From assembly GCF_014837175.1 (NCBI RefSeq), contig NZ_JACYFR010000005.1:186001-250000 (forward strand): DNA of 64,000 nt. Direction: 5' to 3'. The first letter of the stretch is position 1. Each line of letters opens with the position of its first letter. The notes under the pieces are model-generated. The model did not search any database. It was not told the DNA's origin and saw nothing but the letters and a program-made list of their open reading frames with translations. Positions 1-10,009 of this stretch are shown piece after piece. Both the position numbers and the translations under genes were made by a program. The DNA comes from Cellulomonas sp. JH27-2 (lineage in GTDB: Bacteria; Actinomycetota; Actinomycetes; Actinomycetales; Cellulomonadaceae).

Positions 1-771
1 TGGCTGCTCATCAACGCGACCAAGTCGCAGAGCGACCTGTTCAGCTCGTTCGGCCTGTGGTTCGGCGACGGGTTCAACCTGTGGGACAACATCGTCGACA
101 CGGTGACCTACGACAACGGCATCTTCCTGCGTTGGCTCGGCAACACCGTGCTGTACGTCGTGCTCGGCGCCGGCGGAGCCACGCTGCTGGCCGTCCTGGG
201 CGGCTATGCGCTGGCCAAGTTCAGCTTCTCCGGCAAGCGGGCCGTGTTCGCGATCGTCATCGGCGCCGTGGCGGTCCCCGGGACCGCGCTCGCGGTCCCG
301 ACGTTCCTCATGTTCAGCAAGATGGGGCTGACGAACACGCCCTGGGCCGTCATCATCCCGTCGCTGATCTCGCCGTTCGGGCTGTACCTCATGTGGACGT
401 TCGCCGCGGAGGCCATCCCCACGGAGCTGCTCGAGGCGGCCCGCATGGACGGCGCGAGCGAGGTCCGCACGTTCGCGCAGATCTGCCTGCCGCTGCTCGC
501 CCCCGGCATCGTCACGGTGCTGCTGTTCACCATGGTCGCGACCTGGAACAACTACTTCCTGCCGCTGATCATGCTCAAGGACCCCTCGTGGTACCCGCTC
601 ACCCTGGGGCTCAACGCCTGGAACGCCCAGGCCGCCACCGCGGGCGGCGAGGCGATCTTCAACCTCGTCATCACCGGCTCCGTGCTCACCATCCTGCCCC
701 TGATCGTCGCCTTCCTGTTCCTGCAGCGGTACTGGCAGTCAGGTCTGGCGGCGGGCTCGGTCAAGGAGTGA
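1..771 (+). CDS. Sugar ABC transporter permease, MalG-like (5' truncated)
   Basis: The open frame enters from the left edge (first residues WLLINATKSQ), so the start lies outside the window. The visible 256 residues hold several hydrophobic segments and the cytoplasmic EAA loop (EAARMDGASEV then LPLLAPGI), which contacts the ATPase in binding-protein-dependent importers. The family is the inner-membrane permease of CUT1-type carbohydrate importers. The binding protein follows 114 bases downstream and a GH35 beta-galactosidase comes next, so the cargo is probably a beta-galactoside or galacto-oligosaccharide; that is inferred from neighbours. No ATPase gene is next to it. Confidence 0.93.
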   Translation, partial: WLLINATKSQSDLFSSFGLWFGDGFNLWDNIVDTVTYDNGIFLRWLGNTVLYVVLGAGGATLLAVLGGYALAKFSFSGKRAVFAIVIGAVAVPGTALAVPTFLMFSKMGLTNTPWAVIIPSLISPFGLYLMWTFAAEAIPTELLEAARMDGASEVRTFAQICLPLLAPGIVTVLLFTMVATWNNYFLPLIMLKDPSWYPLTLGLNAWNAQAATAGGEAIFNLVITGSVLTILPLIVAFLFLQRYWQSGLAAGSVKE

Positions 772-885
772 CCCGGACGGCCCCCACGACGGGCGTCGCC
801 TGCCCGATGGTGACGTCATCAACCGCACGACCGATCCACCCGAACCACACCAAGAATCCCTTGACGAAGAAGTGAGAGGACTCGC

Positions 886-2223
886 ATGACCACCACGTCG
901 ACGTTCCGTCGCACGCTGCGCATCGCGGCGGCCGCCGGAGCCCTGAGCCTGACCCTCGCCGCGTGCGGCGGCGGGTCGGACGACGCCAGCAGCACGGCCA
1001 CCGACGGCGCGTCCGCCGACTCGGGCCACCTGTCGGGCAAGATCACGGTCTGGGCCTGGGAGCCCACCCTGAAGGACGTCGTGACGAAGTTCGAGGCGGC
1101 CAACCCCGACGTCACCGTCGACCTGGTCAACGCCGGCACCGGCAACGACCAGTACACCGCGCTGCAGAACGCCATCGCCGCCGGCAGCGGCGTGCCGGAC
1201 GTCGCGCAGATCGAGTACTACGCGCTGCCGCAGTTCGCCATCGCGAAGTCCCTGACGGACCTGGCGCCGATGGGCGCGAAGGACCTGGACGGCACCTTCA
1301 CTCCCGGGCCGTGGGCCTCGGTGAAGCAGGGCGACGGCATCTACGGCCTGCCGATGGACTCGGGCCCGATGGCGCTGTTCTACAACAAGGAGCTGTTCGA
1401 CAAGTACAAGATCGAGGTGCCCAAGACCTGGGACCAGTACCTCGAGGCGGCGCGCGCGCTGCACAAGGCCGACCCGAAGGCGTACATCGCCAACGACACC
1501 GGTGACGCCGGGTTCACGACGTCGATGATCTGGCAGGCCGGCGGCAAGCCGTACACGGTCGACGGCACCAACGTCGGCATCGACTTCACCGACCCGGGTT
1601 CGGCCAAGTTCGCGACGTTCTGGCAGAAGCTCATCGACGAGAAGCTCCTTGCGCCCACCAGCTCGTGGAGCGACGAGTGGTACCAGGGCCTCGGCAACGG
1701 GACGATCGCCACGCTGACGATCGGCGCCTGGATGCCGGCGAACCTCGAGTCCGGCGTGCCGGACGGCTCCGGCAAGTGGGCCGTCGCGCCCATGCCGCAG
1801 TGGACCGAGGGCGAGACGGCGTCGTCGGAGAACGGCGGCAGCTCGCTGGCCGTGCCCGCCGCGTCGAAGAACGCCGACCTGGCCTACGCCTTCATCAAGT
1901 ACGCCAACGCCGGTGATGGTGTGCAGACCCGCATCGACGGCGGTGCCTTCCCCGCCACGACGGCGGACCTGAACTCCGACGCGTTCAAGAACAAGGAGTT
2001 CCCGTACTTCGGAGGCCAGAAGGTCAACGAGGTGCTGGCGCAGTCCGCTGCGGACGTCGTCACGGGCTGGCAGTACCTGCCGTTCCAGGTCTACTCGAAC
2101 AGCATCTTCAACGACACGGTCGGCAAGGCCTACGTGTCGAGCACGACGCTGACCGACGGCCTGGCCGCCTGGCAGAAGGCGTCGATCGACTACGGCAACC
2201 AGCAGGGCTTCACGGTCAAGTGA
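886..2223 (+). CDS. Sugar ABC transporter substrate-binding lipoprotein
   Basis: A 445-residue family 1 extracellular solute-binding protein. The N-terminus is a lipoprotein signal: two Arg, a hydrophobic stretch, and the lipobox LAAC with Cys27 as lipidation site, followed by a Gly/Ser/Asp-rich tether. The mature part starts KITVWAWEPTLKDVV, typical of CUT1 sugar binders. A GAGAGGA ribosome site lies about eight bases before the ATG. It should capture sugar outside the membrane for the permeases encoded upstream, and it lies just before a GH35 gene. A galactoside ligand is inferred from context. A strong hairpin follows the stop codon. Confidence 0.93.
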   Translation: MTTTSTFRRTLRIAAAAGALSLTLAACGGGSDDASSTATDGASADSGHLSGKITVWAWEPTLKDVVTKFEAANPDVTVDLVNAGTGNDQYTALQNAIAAGSGVPDVAQIEYYALPQFAIAKSLTDLAPMGAKDLDGTFTPGPWASVKQGDGIYGLPMDSGPMALFYNKELFDKYKIEVPKTWDQYLEAARALHKADPKAYIANDTGDAGFTTSMIWQAGGKPYTVDGTNVGIDFTDPGSAKFATFWQKLIDEKLLAPTSSWSDEWYQGLGNGTIATLTIGAWMPANLESGVPDGSGKWAVAPMPQWTEGETASSENGGSSLAVPAASKNADLAYAFIKYANAGDGVQTRIDGGAFPATTADLNSDAFKNKEFPYFGGQKVNEVLAQSAADVVTGWQYLPFQVYSNSIFNDTVGKAYVSSTTLTDGLAAWQKASIDYGNQQGFTVK

Positions 2224-2228
2224 CGCCC

Positions 2229-2262
2229 CGGTGGGGCGGGGTCCACCGACCTCGCCCCACCG
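2229..2262 (+). terminator. Hairpin between binding-protein gene and GH35 gene
   Basis: CGGTGGGGCG at 2229-2238 pairs perfectly with CGCCCCACCG at 2253-2262, leaving a 14-base loop, and starts 6 bases after the binding-protein stop. No U-tract follows. It could be a partial terminator or an mRNA 3'-end stabiliser that raises binding-protein levels relative to the GH35 gene. Confidence 0.6.
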
Positions 2263-2325
2263 CGTGCCCTGCACCCCGCCCCACACGAGCTCTTCTCCTC
2301 ACTCCACGCCAAGGAGCGCGTCTTC

Positions 2326-4095
2326 ATGCCCTCGTTCGAGATCGGCGAGCACGACTTCCTGCTCGACGGTGAGCCGATGCAGGTCCTGTCCGGGGCCCTG
2401 CACTACTTCCGCGTCCACCCCGACCTGTGGGCCGACCGGATCCACAAGGCGCGGCTGCTGGGCCTGAACACGATCGAGACGTACGTGGCGTGGAACTTCC
2501 ACTCGCCCGAGCGGGGCGTGTTCCGCCTCGACGGGCAGCGCGACCTGGGCCGGTTCCTCGACCTCGTCGCCGCCGAGGGCATGCACGCGATCGTGCGTCC
2601 CGGCCCCTACATCTGCGCCGAGTGGGACAACGGCGGCCTGCCCGCCTGGCTGCTCGCGACGCCCGGCGTCGGTGTGCGGACGTCCGAGCCGACCTACCTC
2701 GAGGCGATCGCTTCTTACTACGATGCCGTGCTCCCCGTCGTCGCCGAGCGGCAGGTCACGCGCGGCGGGTCCGTGCTGATGGTCCAGGTCGAGAACGAGT
2801 ACGGCGCCTACGGCGACGACAAGGACTACCTGCGTGCGCTCGTCGCGATGATGCGCGAGCGTGACATCGACGTCCCGCTGACCACGTGCGACCAGGCCAA
2901 CGACCACATGCTCGGCCGCGGCGGCCTCCCGGAGCTGCACCGCACCGCGACCTTCGGCTCGCGCAGCGCGGAGCGCCTGGCGACGCTGCGCAGCCACCAG
3001 CCCGCCGGCCCGCTCATGTGCATGGAGTACTGGGACGGGTGGTTCGACAGCTGGGGCGAGCAGCACCACACCACCGACCCCGACGACGCGGCGGCCGACC
3101 TGGACGTCCTGCTGAGCGCGGGCGCGTCGGTGAACCTGTACATGTTCCACGGCGGCACGAACCTGGGCCTGACCAACGGCGCCAACGACAAGGGCACGTA
3201 CCTGCCCATCACCACGTCCTACGACTACGACGCCCCGCTCGCGGAGGACGGGTCGCCGACGGCCAAGTACGACGCGTTCCGCTCCGTGCTCGCGCGCCAC
3301 ACGCCGGTGCCGGGGGAGCGGCCGGCCCGACGGGCCGAGGCGCCCGTGCTCGACGTCGCCGTCGACCGGCGCCTGCCGCTCGTCGACGCGCTGCCGCAGC
3401 TCACCGAGCCCAAGGCGTTCACGCACCTGCCGACCACCGACGAGATCGGCCACTGGTCCGGCCTGACGCTCTACCGCACCCAGGTGCGCGACGACGACCG
3501 CGTCCTGTCCGTCGACGAGGTGCGCGACCGCGCCGTGGTGCTGCTGGACGGCCAGCCGCTCGGGACCCTGAGCCGCACCGAGGGCCTGACGACGCTCGCG
3601 TTGCCTGGCCGTGCGGGGCGCCTCGACGTGATCCTCGAGGACCAGGGCCGCGTCAACTACGGCCCCCGCATCGGCGAGCCCAAGGGCCTGATCGGCTCGG
3701 CGCGGACCACGACGCGCGAGATCACGGACTGGGAGGTCGGCGGCCTGCGTCTGGACCCGCTGCCCGACGAGGTGCTCGACCGACTGCGTTCCGCCGCGCC
3801 CTCGTCGTCCGCGGACGCGCCCCTGGACGGCCCCGTCCTGACGCGCGCCACCTTCTCGACGACCTGTGCGGTCGACCACTTCCTGCGCCTGGACGGCTGG
3901 GGCAAGGGGCTCGTCTGGCTCAACGGCACCCTGCTGGGCCGCCACTGGTCCGCCGGCCCCACGCACACCCTCTACGTCCCCGGGCCGCTGGTCCGCGCCG
4001 ACGACAACGAGCTGGTGATCCTCGAGCTGCACGGCGCCGCCCGCGGCACCGCGTCCTTCGTCGCCACCCCGGACCTGGGCCACACGGAGCGCTGA
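2326..4095 (+). CDS. GH35 beta-galactosidase, cytoplasmic
   Basis: A 589-residue glycoside hydrolase family 35 enzyme that releases terminal beta-linked galactose with retention. The N-terminal TIM barrel shows family hallmarks: LSGALHYFRV near residue 21, RPGPYICAEWDNGG near 91, VENEYG near 155 (acid/base Glu158) and MEYWDGWFDSWG near 233 (nucleophile Glu234). Beta-sandwich domains follow. There is no signal peptide, so it should act on sugars imported by the upstream ABC system. AAGGAG lies about ten bases before the ATG. Together with galTKE downstream it links galactoside uptake to the Leloir pathway. Confidence 0.94.
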   Translation: MPSFEIGEHDFLLDGEPMQVLSGALHYFRVHPDLWADRIHKARLLGLNTIETYVAWNFHSPERGVFRLDGQRDLGRFLDLVAAEGMHAIVRPGPYICAEWDNGGLPAWLLATPGVGVRTSEPTYLEAIASYYDAVLPVVAERQVTRGGSVLMVQVENEYGAYGDDKDYLRALVAMMRERDIDVPLTTCDQANDHMLGRGGLPELHRTATFGSRSAERLATLRSHQPAGPLMCMEYWDGWFDSWGEQHHTTDPDDAAADLDVLLSAGASVNLYMFHGGTNLGLTNGANDKGTYLPITTSYDYDAPLAEDGSPTAKYDAFRSVLARHTPVPGERPARRAEAPVLDVAVDRRLPLVDALPQLTEPKAFTHLPTTDEIGHWSGLTLYRTQVRDDDRVLSVDEVRDRAVVLLDGQPLGTLSRTEGLTTLALPGRAGRLDVILEDQGRVNYGPRIGEPKGLIGSARTTTREITDWEVGGLRLDPLPDEVLDRLRSAAPSSSADAPLDGPVLTRATFSTTCAVDHFLRLDGWGKGLVWLNGTLLGRHWSAGPTHTLYVPGPLVRADDNELVILELHGAARGTASFVATPDLGHTER

Positions 4096-4248
4096 CCCAC
4101 CACCCCGGCCGGCCAACCGTGCCGCTGCGCCCCGCCGCCCCCACGCGAGCGCGGGCAGGTCGGCGCGAGCGCGGGTCGCGCGCTATGCGCGGTCGTGGCG
4201 CATGACGCGCGGTGGCGCGGAGCGGCGCGCGGTGGCGCGGGGGGCGGG
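4096..4248. other. Convergent gap between GH35 and LacI genes, with short direct repeats
   Basis: These 153 bases lie between two converging genes. They hold low-complexity GC-rich repeats: CGCGCGGTGGCGCGG at 4206-4220 and again at 4226-4240, and GCGAGCGCGGG twice near 4145-4172. I see no gene and no clean terminator stem. Confidence 0.5.
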
Positions 4249-5295
4249 TCAGGTCGGTGGGGCTGTGCTGGCGCGGACGATCAGCGGTGCCGGCACGACG
4301 ACCGTGCGGTCGACGAACGTCGCGCGGCTGCGGATCTGCTCCAGCAGGAGGCGGACCAGCTCCTCGCCGACGCGCGTGAAGTCCTGGCGGACCGTCGTCA
4401 GCGGCGGCCACAGGTGCGAGGCGAGCGGGATGTCGTCGAAGCCGACGACGGACACGTCCTGGGGGACGCGGCGGCCGGCCTCGTGCAGGGCGTGCAGCAG
4501 GCCCGTCGCCATCTCGTCGTTGGCGCTGAACACAGCGGTGACGTCGTCGTCCGCGGCGAGAGCGCGGCCGGCGGCGTAGCCGGACTCTGCCGACCAGTCG
4601 CCCTGGACCGGCTCGGGGACGACCCGGCCCGCCTGGGCGAGCGTGGTGCGCCACGCCTGCGCGCGCAACTGAGCGGGTCCGGACTCGGGCGGCCCGGCCA
4701 GCAGGTGCACCGTTCGGTGGCCGAGGTCGAGCAGGTGCTGGACGGCGGCGGCGGCGCCCGCCACCTGGTCGGCGCCGACGGCGGGGTGGTGGCCGACGAA
4801 CCGCGAGTCCGCGACGACGACCGGTGTGCGGGCGGGCAGCGACAGGCTGGTGGGCGTGGCCGTCTCGGCGCGCACGATGATCAGGCCGTCGACGCTCTGG
4901 TTGCTCAGGCGCTGCAGGGCCGCCGTCACGTCGTCGGGCGACGGGGACGCCACGTCGACGAGGTTGACGGTGTACCCCTCGCGGCGGGCGGCGTCGACGA
5001 TGGCGTCGACGGTGCTCGACTCACCGGTGCGGGCGAGGCGGTGGACGACGACGCCGATCGCCGCGAAGCTGCCGGTCCGCAGCGCCCGTGCCGCGTGGTT
5101 GGGTGCATACCCGAGGCGCTCCATCGCGTCGAGGACGCGTCGACGGGTCTCGGGGAGCACGTTCGTGGCACCGTTGGACACGCGGGACACCGTCTGGGAA
5201 GAGACTCCGGCGAGCCGCGCGACGTCGCCGATCGAGGCGCCCGTGCGGCGTCCGCCGGTCGGGCTGTTCGTCGCTGTGGGCGCGGGCGAGGCCAT
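4249..5295 (-). CDS. LacI-family repressor of the galactose block
   Basis: A 348-residue LacI/GalR regulator. The helix-turn-helix and hinge lie at about residues 21-75 (IGDVARLAGVSSQTVSRVSNG, then YAPNHAARALRTG). The rest is a periplasmic-binding-like effector domain ending in the family's IVRAS segment. The ATG at 5295 sits six bases after a TAGGCT -10 box (5302-5307 on the minus strand), so the mRNA is probably leaderless. A LacI-type palindrome lies directly upstream of that -10, which implies autorepression, and a second copy overlaps the galT leader. It very likely controls galTKE and perhaps the upstream GH35/ABC genes; the effector, probably galactose or a derivative, is inferred. Confidence 0.92.
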   Translation of the reverse strand: MASPAPTATNSPTGGRRTGASIGDVARLAGVSSQTVSRVSNGATNVLPETRRRVLDAMERLGYAPNHAARALRTGSFAAIGVVVHRLARTGESSTVDAIVDAARREGYTVNLVDVASPSPDDVTAALQRLSNQSVDGLIIVRAETATPTSLSLPARTPVVVADSRFVGHHPAVGADQVAGAAAAVQHLLDLGHRTVHLLAGPPESGPAQLRAQAWRTTLAQAGRVVPEPVQGDWSAESGYAAGRALAADDDVTAVFSANDEMATGLLHALHEAGRRVPQDVSVVGFDDIPLASHLWPPLTTVRQDFTRVGEELVRLLLEQIRSRATFVDRTVVVPAPLIVRASTAPPT

Positions 5296-5301
5296 GCGGA
5301 G

Positions 5302-5326
5302 AGCCTAGGTCATGTTGACGTGAACA
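5302..5326 (-). promoter_or_regulatory. lacI -10 box and operator O1
   Basis: On the minus strand TAGGCT (5307-5302) is a -10 six bases before the LacI ATG. Just upstream lies TGTTGACGTGAACA (5313-5326), an imperfect palindrome TGTT-N-ACGT-N-AACA with the central CG typical of LacI-family operators. It occupies the core promoter, so binding should shut off the regulator's own gene. Confidence 0.65.
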
Positions 5327-5389
5327 CGCGAGGTGCTGCGCAAGCGAAATGCCGCACCGGGTATCGACTTGCAGGTCAGCGGTTTGCAA

Positions 5390-5447
5390 TTGACACTGGA
5401 GTCGCCGTCGTGACACGCTCCGAGGTGCACGCATGTTGACGTTAACA
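5390..5447 (+). promoter_or_regulatory. galTKE promoter region and operator O2
   Basis: TTGACA at 5390-5395 is a perfect -35; a weak -10 (CACGCT, 5414-5419) follows after 18 bases. TGTTGACGTTAACA at 5434-5447 is a second copy of the TGTT-N-ACGT-N-AACA operator, lying downstream of the likely start site and just before the galT ribosome site. O1 and O2 centres are 121 bases apart. Confidence 0.6.
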
Positions 5448-5462
5448 CGCAGGAGGTCCACC

Positions 5463-6724
5463 GTGGCAGGCGCACAGCGCGACGAGGCGCGGGACACAGT
5501 TCCCGCGGACGCCGGGAAGGTGTCGACCGTCGTCGACGGGCGCCACGGCGGCGGCCCACGGTTCACCTCCACCCGCATGGCCGACGGGCGCGAGCTGATC
5601 TACGTCGACGACTCCGAGCCGTTCCTGTCGGGCGGCGCCACGCGCCGGCTCGACGACCCCCGACCGCTCGGCGACCGGTTCGCGCCGGTCGAGGCCCCCG
5701 ACGGCACGACGACGCCGTTCGTCGGACCTCAGATGCGTCTCGACCCGCTCACGGGCGAGTGGATCCCCATGGCGTCGCACCGCATGAACCGCACGTTCCT
5801 ACCGGCCGCCGACTCCTGCCCGCTGTGCCCCGCCAAGCCTGGCGCCGCGTACAGCGACGGCGAGATCCCGGACACGGCGTACGACGTGGCCGTGTTCGAG
5901 AACCGCTTCGCCGCGCTCATGCAGGTGCCGGGGGAGTCGCTCGAGCCCGTCGCGCTCGACGGCGACGACCTGTGGCAGGTGCGCCCCGCGGCGGGCCGCT
6001 GCGAGGTCGTCGTGTTCTCCAGCGACCACGACTCGTCGTTCACCGACCTGCCCGTCGCGCGCGTGCGCACCATCGTCGACACGTGGGCCCAGCGCACGCA
6101 GGCCCTGCAGGAGCTGCCCGGCATCGAGCAGGTCTTCGTCTTCGAGAACCGTGGCCGCGAGATCGGCGTGACGCTGCCCCACCCGCACGGCCAGATCTAC
6201 GCGCTGCCGTACGTGACGCCGCGGACCACCGCGATGCTGCGCCAGGCCCGGAAGTACAAGGACCGCACGGGCGGGAACCTGCTGGCCGACGTCCTGGCCG
6301 CCGAGCTGCGCGCCGGCGTCCGCGTCGTGCTCGAGTCGGAGCACTGGGTCGCCTACGTCCCCGCCGCCGCGAAGTGGCCTGTCGAGGTCCACCTCGCCCC
6401 GCGCCGCGACGTCCTGGACCTGCCGGCGCTCACCGACGACGAGCGCGACGACCTCGCCGCCACCTACTCCACGCTGCTCGGCCGGCTCGACCGCTTCTTC
6501 GTCGACCCGGACAGCGGCGAGCCGATCCCGCTGCCCTACATCTCCGGCTGGCACCAGGCCGTCGTCGGCGAGGGCCGCGAGCTGGGCCGCCTGCACCTGC
6601 AGATCTTCTCGGTGCTGCGCGCCCCCGGGAAGCTCAAGTACCTGGCCGGCGTCGAGTCCGGCATGGCCGCATGGATCAGTGACACGACCCCGGAGCGCAT
6701 CGCCGCCCGTCTGCAGGAGCTCGC

Positions 6725-6728
<4 letters not shown>
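5463..6728 (+). CDS. galT: Galactose-1-phosphate uridylyltransferase
   Basis: A Leloir-pathway enzyme of 421 residues: UDP-glucose + Gal-1-P gives Glc-1-P + UDP-Gal. The active-site HPH motif is present (His240-Pro-His242, in VTLPHPHGQIYALPYV), as are CPLCP-type metal-binding cysteines near residue 120 and a C-terminal SGWHQAVVGEG segment. I take GTG 5463 as start because AGGAGG (5451-5456) sits six bases ahead; the in-frame ATG at 5433 lies inside the operator and would precede its own ribosome site. About 45 N-terminal residues before the conserved core look like a lineage extension. It overlaps galK by four bases. Confidence 0.95.
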
Positions 6729-7960
<1,232 letters not shown>

Positions 7961-7961
7961 C

Positions 7962-8942
7962 GTGAGCACCTGGTTGGTCACCGGCGGAGCGGGCTACATC
8001 GGCGCGCACATCGTGCGGGCGTTCGTCGCCCAGGGCCTGGACGTGGTGGTCGTCGACGACCTGTCCAGCGGGCACGCGTCGTTCGTGCCGGACGGCGTGC
8101 CGTTCGTGCGCACGACGATCCTCGACACCGACGCGCTGACGGCTGCGATGCGCGAGCACTCGGTCGCCGGCGTGGTGCACCTGGCCGGGTTCAAGTACGC
8201 GGGTGTCAGCGTCCAGCGTCCGCTGCACACCTACGAGCAGAACGTCGCGGGCACCGCGTCGGTCCTCGCGGCGATGGCGGAGGCGGGCGTCGGGTCGCTC
8301 GTGTTCTCGTCGTCGGCCGCCGTCTACGGGACGCCGGACGTCGCCCAGGTCACGGAGGCCACGCCGACGACGCCCGAGTCGCCCTACGGCGAGAGCAAGC
8401 TGATCGGCGAGTGGCTGCTGCGCGACCAGGCGCGCGCGACCGCCGACGCCGACGCGCCGCTGCGGCACACGAGCCTGCGGTACTTCAACGTCGTCGGCTC
8501 GGGCGACGAGTCCGTCGTCGACACGAGCCCGCACAACCTGTTCCCGCTGGCGCTGGACGCGGTCGCGGCGGGCCGCACCCCCAAGGTCTTCGGTGACGAC
8601 TACGACACCCCCGACGGCTCGTGCGTGCGCGACTACGTGCACGTGGCTGACGTCGCCGCCGCCCACGTCGCCGCCGCACGCGCCCTCGAGGCCGGCCGGA
8701 CGCTCGAGCCCGCCTACAACCTGGGCAGCGGCGACGGCGTCTCGGTGAAGCAGATCATGGCCGCGGTCGCCGAGGTCACGGGGGTCGACTTCACGCCGGA
8801 GATCGCGCCCCGGCGCCCGGGGGACCCGGCGCGCATCGTCGCGTCCGGCGAGCTCGCCGCCCGCGACCTGGACTGGCAGATGCGCCACGACCTGACCCAG
8901 ATGGTTGCCAGCGACTGGGCCGCCCGCCGCCACCTCACCTGA
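7962..8942 (+). CDS. galE: UDP-glucose 4-epimerase
   Basis: A 326-residue short-chain dehydrogenase-like epimerase that interconverts UDP-galactose and UDP-glucose with tightly bound NAD. It has the Rossmann motif TGGAGYIGAH at the N-terminus, SSSAAVYG, and the catalytic Tyr-x3-Lys in SPYGESKLIGEW. The GTG start follows a GAGGAG ribosome site at the end of galK. It is the last gene of the galTKE operon and completes the Leloir pathway; no galM mutarotase is seen nearby. Confidence 0.95.
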   Translation: MSTWLVTGGAGYIGAHIVRAFVAQGLDVVVVDDLSSGHASFVPDGVPFVRTTILDTDALTAAMREHSVAGVVHLAGFKYAGVSVQRPLHTYEQNVAGTASVLAAMAEAGVGSLVFSSSAAVYGTPDVAQVTEATPTTPESPYGESKLIGEWLLRDQARATADADAPLRHTSLRYFNVVGSGDESVVDTSPHNLFPLALDAVAAGRTPKVFGDDYDTPDGSCVRDYVHVADVAAAHVAAARALEAGRTLEPAYNLGSGDGVSVKQIMAAVAEVTGVDFTPEIAPRRPGDPARIVASGELAARDLDWQMRHDLTQMVASDWAARRHLT

Positions 8943-9082
8943 GCTGCCGCTCCGCCCGCGCCTGACTCACCTCGTCGGCCCGCCGGCACCCGCGTGCGCC
9001 GACCGCGGGTCGTCCGCCGCGGGCGCGGGTGGCGCGCGACGCGCGGTGGAGACGGGCGACGCGCGCTCGGGACCTGGCGCGG
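8943..9082. other. Convergent gap between galE and the metal-permease gene
   Basis: These 140 bases are very GC-rich, with CGCGCG-type short repeats around 9030-9070. I see no gene, promoter or convincing terminator stem. Confidence 0.4.
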
Positions 9083-10009
9083 TCAGGCCGCGGCCGGCGT
9101 GGCGCGGCGGGTCCAGCCGCGCTTGGATCGGCGGCGGCCGACGAGGCGGCAGACGACGTAGATCACGAACGAGATGGTCGTGACGTACGGGCTGATGGGC
9201 ACGTTGCCGCCGAGGGCCAGCAGGATGCCGCCGACGGCGCTGGTGACGGCGAACACGACGCTGAGCAGCGGCACCATGAGCCGCGACGCGCTGATCTGCG
9301 TAGCGGCCGCGGCGGGCGTGATGAGCAGCGAGAGCACGAGCAGCGCACCGACGACCTGCACGGCCATCGCGACGGCCAGGCCGAGCAGCAGCATGAAGAC
9401 GAAGGACAGGGCGCGGGTCGGGACGCCGCGTGCGGCAGCGACATCGGGGTCCACCGACGCGAACGTGAGCGGGCGCCAGATCACCAGCAGCCCGGCGATG
9501 ACGACGGCGGAGATCGCGATCAGCACGCCCAGCCGGGCGTCGTCAACCGCCACGATCTGGCCGGTGAGCAGCCCGAACTTGTTGGCGGCGCGCCCCGGGT
9601 ACAGGGACAGGAACAGCACGCCGAGGCCCAGCCCGAAGGGCATGAGGACGCCGATGATCGAGTTCCGATCGCGCGCCCGGGTACCCAGCACGCCGATGAG
9701 CAGAGCCGCGAGGACCGAGCCGAGCACTGAGCCCAGGACCACGTCGATGCCGAACAGCAGCGCGGCCGCAGCACCGGCGAACGACAGCTCGCTGATGCCG
9801 TGCACGGCGAACGCCAGGTCGCGCTGCATGACGAAGACGCCGATCAGCCCGCCGACGAGCCCCAGGACCGCGCCGGCGATGATCGAGTTGTGCACGAGCG
9901 AGAGCAGCTCGCCGTAGTCGTCGAAGTTGAACATGCGGTTCCACCAGTCGTCACCGGAGGCGGTGAGGGTGGAGGTGGCGACCGTGGAGGCGGCGAGCTG
10001 GGCGATCAT
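9083..10009 (-). CDS. znuB: Metal (zinc-type) ABC transporter permease
   Basis: A 308-residue ABC-3 family membrane protein with about eight to nine hydrophobic helices, for example SIIAGAVLGLVGGLIGVFVM near residue 35. It is the channel of a Zn/Mn importer. Its ATG overlaps the stop of the ATP-binding gene as ATGA, and the order binding protein, ATPase, permease matches znuA-znuC-znuB systems. Zinc rather than manganese is inferred from the His-rich tail of the partner ATPase and the overall similarity; the family cannot be split by eye with certainty. Confidence 0.88.
   Translation of the reverse strand: MIAQLAASTVATSTLTASGDDWWNRMFNFDDYGELLSLVHNSIIAGAVLGLVGGLIGVFVMQRDLAFAVHGISELSFAGAAAALLFGIDVVLGSVLGSVLAALLIGVLGTRARDRNSIIGVLMPFGLGLGVLFLSLYPGRAANKFGLLTGQIVAVDDARLGVLIAISAVVIAGLLVIWRPLTFASVDPDVAAARGVPTRALSFVFMLLLGLAVAMAVQVVGALLVLSLLITPAAAATQISASRLMVPLLSVVFAVTSAVGGILLALGGNVPISPYVTTISFVIYVVCRLVGRRRSKRGWTRRATPAAA

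Noticed and set aside
5433-5462. ATG 5433 as the galT start
   Set aside because: It lies inside operator O2 and upstream of a strong ribosome site that serves GTG 5463.
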